The translations under genes and the position numbers were made by a program. This document shows positions 26,901-37,433 of a DNA stretch of 64,000 bases, in pieces. This stretch comes from Hydractinia symbiolongicarpus (Eukaryota > Cnidaria > Hydrozoa > Anthoathecata > Hydractiniidae): contig NC_079883.1 of the NCBI RefSeq assembly GCF_029227915.1, positions 31,808,001 to 31,872,000 of the forward strand, read 5' to 3'. The notes beneath the pieces were generated by a model. That model did no database searches. It had not been told where the DNA came from and saw only the letters and a program-made list of their open reading frames with translations. How positions within the stretch are numbered: position 1 is the stretch's first letter; each line of letters starts with the position of its first letter.

Positions 26901-29900
26901 TATACTTTTGACTATACGGGCCAAGCCCGGGATTTACGGGAAATCGCGGGTTTTCGTTTGCCGGCGATTAAACTTCTTTTATTCAGCGTCTCATCAAAAA
27001 TGAAAACATTTTTGAAAACTACAAGTCTCATGCGTTTTAGTGGTGAAAAAATAATTTAAAAAATCGTTTAGAAAATGAGTTTACTCCCTGGGTAATTTCT
27101 TTGTATACTTTTGACTATACTGGCCGAGTCCGGGATTTACGGGAAATCGCGGATTTTCGTTTGCCGGCGATTAAACTTCTTCTATTCAGCGTCCCATCAA
27201 ATATGAAAATATTTTTGAAAACTACAAGTCTCATGCGTTTAGTGGTAAAAAAAAAATATAAAAAATCGTTCGGGAAATGAGTTTACTCCCTGGGTAATTT
27301 CTTTGTATACTTTTGACTATACGGGCCAAGCCCGGGATTTACGGGAAATCGCGGGTTTTCGTTTGCCGGCGATTAAACTGCTTTTATTCAGCGTCTCATC
27401 AAAAATGAAAACATTCTTGAAAACTACAAGTCTCATGCGTTTTAGTGGTGAAAAAATAATTTAAAAAATCGTTATGGAAATGAGTTTACTCACAGGGTAC
27501 TTTCTTTGTATACATTCGACTATACGTGCCAAGCCCGGGATTTACGGGAAATCGCGGGTTTTCGTTTGCCGGCGATTAAACTGCTTTTATTCAGCGTCTC
27601 ATCAAAAATGAAAACATTCTTGAAAACTACAAGTCTCATGCGTTTTAGTGGTGAAATAATAATTTAAAAAATTGTTTGGGAAATGAGTTTTCTCCCTGGG
27701 TACTTTCTTTGTATACTTTTGACTATACGGGCCGAGTCCAGGATTTACGGGAAATTGCAGGTTTTCGTTTGCCGGGGATTAAACTTCATTTATTCAGCGT
27801 CTCATCAAAAATGAAAACATTTTTAAAAACTACATGTCTCATGCGTTTTAGTGGTGAAAAAGTAATTTAAAAATCGTTCGGGAAATGAGTTTACTCCCTG
27901 GGTACTTTCTTTGTATACATTCGACTAAACGGGCCAAGCCCATGATTTACGGGAAATCGCGGGTTTTCGTTTTCCGGCGAGTAAACCTCTTTCATTAAGC
28001 GTCTCATCAAAAATAAAAACATTTTTGAAAACTACAAGTCTGATGCGTTTTAGTGGTGAAAAAAAAAATTAAAAAATCGTTCGGGAAATGAGTTTACTCC
28101 CTGGGTACTTTTTTTGTATACTTTTGACTATACGGGCCGAGTCCGGGATTTAGGGAAATCGCAGGTTTTCGTTTGCCGGCGATTAAACTGCTTTTATTCA
28201 GCGTCTCATCAAAAATGAAAACATTCTTGAAAACTACAAGTCTGATGCGTTTTAGTGGTGAAAAAATAATTTAAAAAATCGTTCTGGAAATGAGTTTACT
28301 CACAGGTACTTTCTTTGTATACATTCGACTATACGGGCCAAGCCCGGGATTTACGGGAAATCGCGGGTTTTCGTTTTCCGGCGATTAAACCTCTTTCATT
28401 AAGCGTCTCATCAAAAATAGAAACATTTTTGAAAACTACAAGTCTCATGCGTTTTAGTGGTGAAAAAAAAAATTAAAAAATCGTTCGGGAAATGAGTTTA
28501 CTCCCTGGGTACTTTCTTTGTATACTTTTGACTATACGGGCCGAGTCCGGGATTTAGGGAAATCGCAGGTTTTCGTTTGCCGGCGATTAAACTGCTTTTT
28601 TTTAGCGTCTCATCAAAAATGAAAACATTTTTAAAAACTACAAGTCTCATGCGTCTTAGTGGTGAAAAAGTAATTTAAAAAATCGTTCGGAAAATGAGTT
28701 TACTCCCTGGGTACTTTCTTTGTATACTTTTGACTATACGGGCCAAGCCCGGGATTTACGGGAAATCGCGGGTTTTCGTTTGCCGGCGATTAAACTTCTT
28801 TCATTCAGCGTCCCATCAAATATGAAATTATTTTTGAAAACTACAAGTCTCATGCGTTTAGTGGTAAAAAAATAATATAAAAAATCGTTCGGGAAATGAG
28901 TTTACTCCCTGGGTACTTTCTTTGTATACTTTTAACTATACTAGCCAAGCCCGGGATTTACGGGAAATCGCGGGTTTTCGTTTGCCGGCGATTAAACTTC
29001 TTTTATTCAGCGTCTCATCAAAAATGAAAACATTTTTAAAAACTACAAGTCTTATGCGTTTTAGTGGTGAAAAAATAATTTAAAAAATCGTTCTGGAAAT
29101 GAGTTTACTCCCTGGCTACTTTCTTTGTATACTTTTGACTATACGGGCCGAGTCCGGGATTTAGGGAAATCGCAGGTTTTCGTTTGCCGGCGATTAAACT
29201 GCTTTTATTCAGCGTCTCATCAAAAATGATAACATTTTTAAAAACTACAAGTCTCATGCGTTTTAGTGGTGAAAAAATAATTTATAAAATCGTTTGGGAA
29301 ATGAGTTTACTCCCTGGGTACTTTCTTTGTATGCTTTTGACTATACGGGCCAAGCCGGGATTTACGGGAAATCGCGGGTTTTCGTTTGCGGCGATTAAGC
29401 TTCTTTTATTCAGCGTCTCATCAAAAATGAAAACATTTTTAAAAAATACAAGTCTTATGCGTGTTAGTGGTGAAAAAATAATTTAAAAAATCGTTCTGGA
29501 AATGAATTTACTCACAGGGTACTTTCTTTGCATACTTTTGACTATACGGGCCTAGTCCGGGATTTAGAGAAATCGCAGGTTTTCGTTTGCCGGCGATTAA
29601 ACTGCTTTTATTCAGCGTCTCATCAAAAATGAAAACATTTTAGAAAACTACAAGTGTCATGCGTTTTAGTGGCGAAATAATAATTTAAAAAATCGTTTGG
29701 AAAATGAGTTTACTCCCAGGGTACTTTCTTTGTATACTTTTGACTATACGGACCAAGCCGGGATTTACGGGAAATCGCAGGTTTTTGTTTGCCGGCGATT
29801 AAACTTCTTTTATTCAGCGTCTCATCAAAAATGAAAACATTCTTGAAAACTACAAGTCTCATGCGTTTTAGTGGTGAAATAATAATTTAAAAAATCGTTT

Positions 29901-30682
29901 GGGAAATGAGTTTACTCCCTGGGTACTTTCTTTGCATACTTTTGACTATACGGGCCTAGTCCGGGATTTAGGGAAATCGCAGGTTTTCGTTTGCCGGCGA
30001 TTAAACTGCTTTTATTCAGCGTCTCATCAAAAATGAAAACATTTTAGAAAACTACAAGTCTCATGCGTTTTAGTGGTGAAAAAGTAATTTAAAAAATCGT
30101 TCTGGAAATGAGTTTACTCACAGGGTACTTTCTTTGTATACATTCGACTATACGTGCCAAGCCCGGGATTTACGGGATATCGCGGGTTTTTGTTTGCCGG
30201 CGATTAAACTGCTTTTATTCAGCGTCTTATCAAAAATGAAAACATTCTTGAAAACTACAAGTCTCATGCGTTTTAGTGGTGAAATAATAATTTAAAAAAT
30301 CGTTTGGGAAATGAGTTTACTCCCTGGGTACTTTCTTTGTATACTTTTGACTATACGGGCCAAGCCGGGATTTACGGGAAATCGCAGGTTTTCGTTTGCC
30401 GGCGATTAAACTTCTTTTATTCAGCGTCTCATCAAAGATGAAAACATTCTTAAAAACTACAAGTCTCATGCGTTTTAGTGGTGAAATAATAATTTAAAAA
30501 ATCGTTTGAGAAATGAGTTTACTCCCTGGGTACTTTCTTTGTATACTTTTGACTATACGGGCCGAGTCCAGGATTTACGGGAAATCGCATGTTTTCGTTT
30601 GCTGGCGATTAAACTTCTTTTATTCAGCGTCTCATCAAAAATGAAAACATTTTTAAAAACTACAAGTCTCGTGCGTTTTAGT

Positions 30683-30686
30683 GGCT
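30683..30686. other. Satellite inversion junction
   Basis: The + array reads through GTGCGTTTTAGTGG to 30684, then switches to CTTGGCCCGTATAGTC, which belongs to the opposite strand of the monomer. The expected + continuation would be TGAAAA. The two GG bases at 30683-30684 fit either side, giving 2 bp of possible microhomology. The joined points lie at different places in the monomer, so this is not a symmetrical hairpin. No inserted sequence is present. Confidence 0.95.
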
Positions 30687-33600
30687 TGGCCCGTATAGTC
30701 AAAAGTATACAAAGAAAGTACCCAGGGAGTAAACTCATTTCCCGAACGATTTTTTAAATTACTTTTTCACCACTAAAACGCATGAGACTTGTAGTTTTCA
30801 AAAATGTTTTCATTTTTAATGAGACGTTGAATAAAAGAATTTTAATCGCCGGCAAACGAAAACCTGCGATTTCCCGAAAATCCTGGACTCGGCCCGTATA
30901 GTCAAAAGTCTACAAAGAAAGTACCCAGGGAGTAAACTCATTTCCCAAACGATTTTTTAAATTATTATTTCGCCACTAAAACGCATGAGACTTGTAGTTT
31001 TCAAGAATGTTTTCATTTTTGATGAGACGCTGAATAAAAGCAGTTTAATCGCCGGCAAACGAAAACCCGCGATTTCCCGTAAATCCCGGGCTTGGCACGT
31101 ATAGTCGAATGTATACAAAGAAAGTACCCTGTGAGTAAACTCATTTCCAGAACGATTTTTTAAATTATATTTTCACCACTAAAACGCATAAGACTTGTAG
31201 TTTTTAAAAATGTTTTCATTTTTGATGAGACGCTGAATAAAAGAAGTTTAATCGCCGGCAAACGAAAACCCGCGATTTCCCGTAAATCCCGGCTTGGCCC
31301 GTATAGTCAAAAGTATACAAAGAAAGTACCCAGGGAGTAAACTTATTTCCCGAACGATTTTTTAAATTATTTTTTAACCACTAAAACGCATGAGACTTGT
31401 AGTTTTCAAAAATGTTTTCATTTTTGATGAGACGCTGAATAAAAGCAGTTTAATCGCCGGCAAACGAAAACCTGTGATTTCCCTAAATCCCGGACTCAGC
31501 CCGTATAGTTAAAAGTATACAAAGAAAGTACCCAGGGAGTAAACTCATTTTCAGAACGATTTTTTAAATTATTTTTTCACCACTAAAACGCATAAGACTT
31601 GTAGTTTTTAAAAATGTTTTCATTTTTGATGAGACGCTGAATAAAAGAAGTTTAATCGCCGGCAAACGAAAACCCGCGATTTCCCGTAAATCCCGGCTTG
31701 GCCCGTATAGTCAAAAGTATACAAAGAAAGTACCCAGGGAGTAAACTTATTTCCCGAACGATTTTTTAAATTATTTTTTAACCACTAAAACGCATGAGAC
31801 TTGTAGTTTTCAAAAATGTTTTCATTTTTGATGAGACGCTGAATAAAAGCAGTTTAATCGCCGGCAAACGAAAACCTGTGATTTCCCTAAATCCCGGACT
31901 CGGCCCGTATAGTTAAAAGTATACAAAGAAAGTACCCAGGGAGTAAACTCATTTTCAGAACGATTTTTTAAATTATTTTTTCACCACTAAAACGCATAAG
32001 ACTTGTAGTTTTTAAAAATGTTTTCATTTTTGATGAGACGCTGAATAAAAGAAGTTTAATCGCCGGCAAACGAAAACCCGCGATTTCCCGTAAATCCCGG
32101 GCTTGGCCCGTATAGTCCAAAGTATACAAAGAAATTAACCAGGGAGTAAACTCATTTCCCGAACAATTTTTTATATTATTTTTTTACCACTAAACGCATG
32201 AGACTTGTAGTTTTCAAAAATATTTTCATATTTGATGGGACGCTGAATAAAAGAAGTTTAATCGCCGGCAAACGAAAATCCGCGATTTCCCGTAAATCCC
32301 GGACTCGGCCCGTATAGTGAAACGTATACAAAGAAAGTACCTAGGGAGTAAACTCATTTCCCAAACGATTTTTTAAATTATTATTTCACCAGTAAAACGC
32401 ATGAGACTTGTAGTTTTCAAGAATGTTTTCTTTTTTGATGAGACGCTGAATAAAAGCAGTTTTATCGCCGGCAAACGAAAACCCGCGATTTCCCGTAAAT
32501 CCCGGACTCGGCCCGTATAGTCAAAAGTATACAAAGAAAGTACCCAAGGAGTACACTCATTTCCCGAACGATTTTTTAAATTATTTTTTCACCACTAAAA
32601 CGCATGAGACTTGTAGTTTTCAAAAATGTTTTCATTTTTGATGAGACGCTGAATAAAAGAAGTTTAATCGCCGGCAAACGAAAACCAGCGATTTCCCGTA
32701 AATCCCAGGGCTTGGCCCGTATAGTCAAAAGTATACAAAGAAAGTACCCAGGGAGTAAACTCATTTCCCCAACGATTTTTTAAATTACTTTTTCACCACT
32801 AAAACGCACGAGACTTGTAGTTTTTAAAAATGTTTTCATTTTTGATGAGACGCTGAATAAAAGAAGTTTAATCGCCGGCAAACGAAAACCCGCGATTTCC
32901 CGTAAATCCCGGGCTTGGCGCGTATAGTCAAAAGTATACAAAGAAAGTACCCAGGGAGTAAAATCATTTCTCGAACGATTTTTTTTATTATTTTTTTACC
33001 ACTAAACGCATGAGACTTGTAGTTTTCAAAAATATTTTCATATTTGATGGGACGCTGAATAAAAGAAGTTTAATCGCCGGCAAACGAAAATCCGCGATTT
33101 CCCTTAAATCCCGGACTCGGCCCGTATAGTCAAAAGTATACAAAGAAAGTACCCAGGGAGTAAACTCATTTCCCGAACGATGTTTTAAATTATTTTTTTA
33201 CCACTAAAACGCATGAGACTTGTAGTTTTCAAAAATGTTTTCATTTTTGATGAGACGCTTAATGAAAGAGGTTTAATCGCCGGAAAACGAAAACCCGCGT
33301 TTTCCCGTAAATCCCGGGCTTGGCCTGTATAGTCGAATGTATACAAAAAAAGTACCCTGTGAGTAAACTCATTTGCAGAACGATTTTTAAAATTATTTTT
33401 TCACCACTAAAACGCATAAGACTTGTAGTTTTTAACAATGTTTTCATTTTTGATGAGAAGCTGAATAAAAGAAGTTTAATCGCTGGCAAACGAAAACCTG
33501 CGATTTCCCGTAAATCCTGGACTCGGCCCGTATAGTCAAAAGTATACAAAGAAAGTACCCTGTGAGTAAACTCATTTCCAGAACGATTTTTTAAATTATA

Positions 33601-35686
33601 TTTCCACCACTAAAACGCATAAGACTTGTAGTTTTTAAAAATGTTTTCATTTTTGATGAGACGCTGAATAAAAGAAGTTTAATCGCCGGCAAACGAAAAC
33701 CCGCGATTTTCCGTAAATCCCGGCCTGGCCCGTATAGTCAAAAGTATACAAAGAAAGTACCCAGGGTGTAAACTTATTTCCCGAACGATTTTTTAAATTA
33801 TTTTTTCACCACTAAAACGCATGAGACTTGTAGTTTTCAAAAATGTTTTCATTTTTGATGAGACGCTGAATAAAAGCAGTTTAATCGCCGGCAAACGAAA
33901 ACCTGCGATTTCCCTAAATCCCGGACTCGGCCCGTATAGTCAAAAGTATACAAAGAAAGTACCCAGGGAGTAAACTCATTTCCCGAACGATTTTTTAAAT
34001 TATTTTTTCACCACTAAAACGCATGAGATTTGTAGTTTTCAAAAATGTTTTCATTTTTGATGAAACGCTGAATAAAAGAAGTTTAATCGCCGGCAAACGA
34101 AAACCAGCGACTTCCCGTAAATCCCGGGCTTGGCTTGTATAGTCAAAAGTATACAAAGAAAGTACCCAGGGAGTAAACTCATTTCCCCAACGATTTTTTA
34201 AATTACTTTTTCACCACTTAAACGCATGAGACTTGTAGTTTTTAAAAATGTTTTCATTTTTGATGAGACGCTGAATAAAAGAAGTTTAATCGCCGGCAAA
34301 CGAAAACCTGCGATTTCCCGTAAATCCTGGACTCGGCCCGTATAGTCAAAATTATACAAAAAAGTACCCAGGGAGTAAACTCATTTCCCAAACGATTTTT
34401 TAAATTATTATTTCACCACTAAAACGCATAAGACTTGTAGTTTTCAAGAATGTTTTCTTTTTTGATGAGACGCTGAATAAAAGCAGTTTAATCGCCGGCA
34501 AACGAAAACCCGCGATTTCCCGTAAATCCCGGGCTTGGCACGTATAGTCGAATGTATACAAAGAAAGTACCCTGTGAGTAAACTCATTTCCAGAACGATT
34601 TTTTAAATTATTTTTTCACCACTAAAACGCATAAGACTTGTAGTTTTTAAAAATGTTTTCATTTTTGATGAGACGCTGAATAAAAGAAGTTTAATCGCCG
34701 GCAAACGAAAACCCGCGATTTCCCGTAAATCCCGGGCTTGGCGCGTAGAGTCAAAAGTATACAAAGAAAGTACCCAGGGAGTAAAATCATTTCCCGAACG
34801 ATTTTTTATATTATTTTTTTACCACTAAACGCATGAGACTTGTAGTTTTCAAAAATATTTTCATATTTGATGGGACGCTGAATAAAAGAATTTTAATCGC
34901 CGGCAAACGAAAATCCGCGATTTCCCGTAAATCCCGGACTCGGCCCGTATAGTCAAAAGTATACAAAGAAAGTACCCAGGGAGTAAACTCATTTCCCGAA
35001 CGATTTTTTAAAGTATTTTTTCACCACTAAAACGCATGAGACTTGTAGTTTTCAAAAATGTTTTCATTTTTGATGAGACGCTTAATGAAAGAGGTTTAAT
35101 CGCCGGAAAACGAAAACCCGCGTTTTCCCGTAAATCCCGGGCTTGGTCCGTATAGTCAAATGTATACAAAGAAAGTACCCTGTGCGTAAACTCATTTCCA
35201 GAACGATTTTTTAAATTATTTTTTCAACACAAAAACGCATAAGACTTGTAGTTTTTAAAAATGTTTTCATTTTTGATGAGACGCTGAATAAAAGAAGTTT
35301 AATCGCCGGCAAACGAAAACCCGCGATTTCTCGTAAATCCCGGCTTTGCCCGTATAGTCAAAAGTATACAAAGAAAGTACCCAGGGAGTAAACTCATTTC
35401 CCGAACGATTTTTTAAATTATTTTTTCACCACTAAAACGCATGAGACTTGTAGTTTTCAAAAATGTTTTCATTTTTGATGAGACGCTGAATAAAAGCAGT
35501 TTAATCGCCGGAAAACGAAAACATGCGATTTCCCTAAATCCCGGACTCGGCCCGTATAGTCAAAAGTATACAAAGAAAGTACCCAGGGAGTAAACTCATT
35601 TCCAGAACGATTTTTTAAATTATATTTTCACCACTAAAACGCATGAGACTTGTAGTTTTCAAAAATGTTTTCATTTTTGATGAGAC

Positions 35687-35782
35687 GCTAAATAAAAGCA
35701 GTTTAATCGCCGGCAAACGAAAACCTGCGATTTCGCTGAATAAAAGAAGTTTAATCGCCGGCAAGCGAAAACCCGCGATTTC
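35687..35782 (-). repeat. Hybrid monomer with 48 bp internal duplication
   Basis: Two versions of the same monomer segment are adjacent, at 35687-35734 and 35735-35782. The first has GCTAAATAAAAGCAG and CCTGCG, the second GCTGAATAAAAGAAG, GGCAAGCG and CCCGCG. They belong to two different monomer variants. This looks like an out-of-register exchange between monomers rather than slippage. The identical structure is carried at 41286-41381. Confidence 0.9.
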
Positions 35783-37222
35783 CCGTAAATCCCGGGCTTG
35801 GCCCGTATAGTCAAAAGTATACAAAGAAAGTACCCAGGGAGTAAACTCATTTCCCGAACGATTTTTTAAATTACTTTTTCACCACTAAAACGCATGAGAC
35901 TTGTAGTTTTTAAAAATGTTTTCATTTTTGATGAAACGCTGAATAAAAGAAGTTTAATTGCCGGCAAACGAAAACCTGCGATTTCCCGTAAATCCTGGAC
36001 TCGGCCGTATAGTCGAATGTATACAAAGAAAGTACCCTGAGAGTAAACTCATTTCCGGAACGATTTTTTAAATTATTTTTTCACCACTAAAACGCATGAG
36101 ACTTGTATTTTTAAAAATGTTTTCATTTTTGATGAAACGCTGAATAAAAGAAGTTTAATTGCCGGCAAACGAAAACCTGCGATTTCCTGTAAATCCTGGA
36201 CTCGGCCGTATAGTCAAAAGTATACAAAAAAAGTACCCAGGGAGTAAACTCATTTCCCAAACGATTTTTTAAATTATTATTTCACCACTAAAACGCATGA
36301 GACTTGTAGTTTTCAGGAATGTTTTCATTTTTGATGAGACGCTGAATAAAAGCAGTTTAATCGCCGGCAAACGAAAACCCGCGATTTCCCGTAAATCCCG
36401 GGCTTGGCACGTATAGTCGAATGTATACAAAGAAAGTACCCTGAGAGTAAACTCATTTCCAGAACGATTTTTTAAATTATTTTTTCACCACTAAAACGCA
36501 TAAGACTTGCAGTTTTTAAAAATGTTTCCATTTTTGATGAGACGCTGAATAAAAGAAGTTTAATCGCCGGCAAACGAAAACCCGCGATTTCCCGTAAATC
36601 CCGGCTTGGCCCGTATAGTCAAAAGTATACAAAGAAAGTACCCAGGGAGTAAACTCATTTCCCGAACGATTTTTTAAATTATTTTTTCACCACTAAAACG
36701 CATGAGACTTGTAGTTTTCAAAAATGTTTTCATTTTTGATGAGACGCTGAATAAAAGCAGTTTAATCGCCGGCAAACGAAAACCTGCGATTTCCCTAAAT
36801 CCCGGACTCGGCCCGTATAGTCAAAAGTATACAAAGAAAGTACCCAGGGAGTAAACTCATTTCCAGAACGATTTTTTAAATTATTTTTTTACCACTAAAA
36901 CGCATAAGACTTGTAGTTTTTAAAAATGTTTTCACTTTTGATGAGACGCTGAATAAAAGAAGTATAATCGCCGGCAAACGAAAACCCGCGATTTCCCGTA
37001 AATCCCGGGCTTGGCCCGTACAGTCAAAAGTATACAAAGAAGGTACCCAGGGAGTAAACTCATTTTCCGAACGATTTTTTATATTATTTTTTTACCACTA
37101 AACGCATGAGACTTGTAGTTTTCAAAAATATTTTCATATTTGATGGGACGCTGAATAAAAGAAGTTTAAATACCGGCAAACGAAAATCCGCGATTTCCCG
37201 TAAATCCCGGACTCGGCCCGTA

Positions 37223-37236
37223 TAGTCAAAAGTATA
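37223..37236. repeat. Target-site duplication, PLE copy 1, 3' side
   Basis: TAGTCAAAAGTATA, 14 bp of satellite, stands immediately before the element and is repeated immediately after it at 39537-39550. The flanking bases differ on each side, so the duplication is exactly 14 bp. It falls in the monomer between CCCGTA and CAAAGAAAG. Confidence 0.93.
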
Positions 37237-37433
37237 GTAAAGGAAGTAAAAATTAACTTGACATTGGTTCGGTACTCCGAGTTTCGTGTTATACACTCAT
37301 CAGCCAAATTATACAAGTGAAAAAAGTAAACAAAAAAATTCGTATCTATCTATTTGACAAGATAAATTCCTAAGAGACATCATTAAATGCGTGGTGTTAT
37401 AAACATGTGAATAGATAATTGGCTAAGTAATTA
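37237..37433 (-). other. PLE copy 1 3' untranslated region
   Basis: 197 bp between the stop codon and the target-site duplication. The first part (37319-37433 in coordinate terms) is AT-rich without recognisable motifs. The ribozyme follows, then a short AT-rich tail ending TTACTTCCTTTAC against the satellite. In full-length PLEs the ribozyme lies in a long-terminal-repeat-like segment; only one such segment is present here. Confidence 0.75.
37256..37318 (-). ncRNA. Type I hammerhead ribozyme in PLE copy 1
   Basis: Self-cleaving RNA motif on the element's sense strand. Core elements in order are CUGAUGA (37303-37297), helix II GUGU/ACAC closed by AUA, GAAA (37285-37282), and helix III ACU/AGU with loop CGG. 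The cleavage triplet GUA ends at 37273, so the predicted cut is between 37273 and 37272. Helix I is UUUGG/CCGAA next to the core, then an internal loop (UAUAA against CCAAUGU), then an outer ACUUG/CAAGU stem. All conserved core bases are present, and A15.1 pairs with U16.1. Both ends lie in helix I, hence type I. A very short helix III is typical of PLE and satellite hammerheads, which may act best as dimers. Cleavage activity itself is inferred. Confidence 0.88.

Larger units (their letters stand above)
1..30684 (+). repeat. Satellite array, left arm (~202-203 bp monomer)
   Basis: About 150 head-to-tail monomers fill this stretch without interruption. Landmarks recurring every 200-204 bp are GTATAC, then CTATACGGGCC, then GCCGGCGATTAAAC, then TCTCATCAAAAATG, then TTTTAGTGGTGAAA and TGAGTTTACTC. 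Neighbouring monomers differ by a few to about 15 percent and fall into recognisable variants: CATTCGAC versus CTTTTGAC or CATTAGAC after GTATA, GGCCAAGCC versus GGCCGAGTCC, and CTCTTTCATTAAGCG versus CTGCTTTTATTCAGCG. The variants are arranged in higher-order blocks. Reading frames of 60-102 residues inside the array are translations of the monomer and are not genes. No transposon, gene or RNA gene is visible in this arm. Confidence 0.98.
30685..37236 (-). repeat. Satellite array, right arm segment 1
   Basis: About 32 monomers of the same family on the minus strand. The first monomers after the junction (GTAATTT form, ATTATTATTTCGCC form, TTTTCAAGAATG form) are reverse complements of variants seen at about 26.6-30.5 kb, in a corresponding order. 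A two-monomer unit is duplicated at about 31.3-31.7 and 31.7-32.1 kb (offset about 406 bp; marker AAACTTATTTCCCGAACG). No host gene is seen here. Confidence 0.97.

Noticed and set aside
1-30684. CRISPR array
   Set aside because: There is no short constant repeat alternating with unique spacers; whole 202-203 bp monomers are similar to each other, and the retroelement is eukaryotic.
30600-30760. Perfect hairpin (foldback) at the inversion junction
   Set aside because: The two sides join at different monomer positions and the nearest monomers differ, so the junction is not a symmetrical palindrome at base level.
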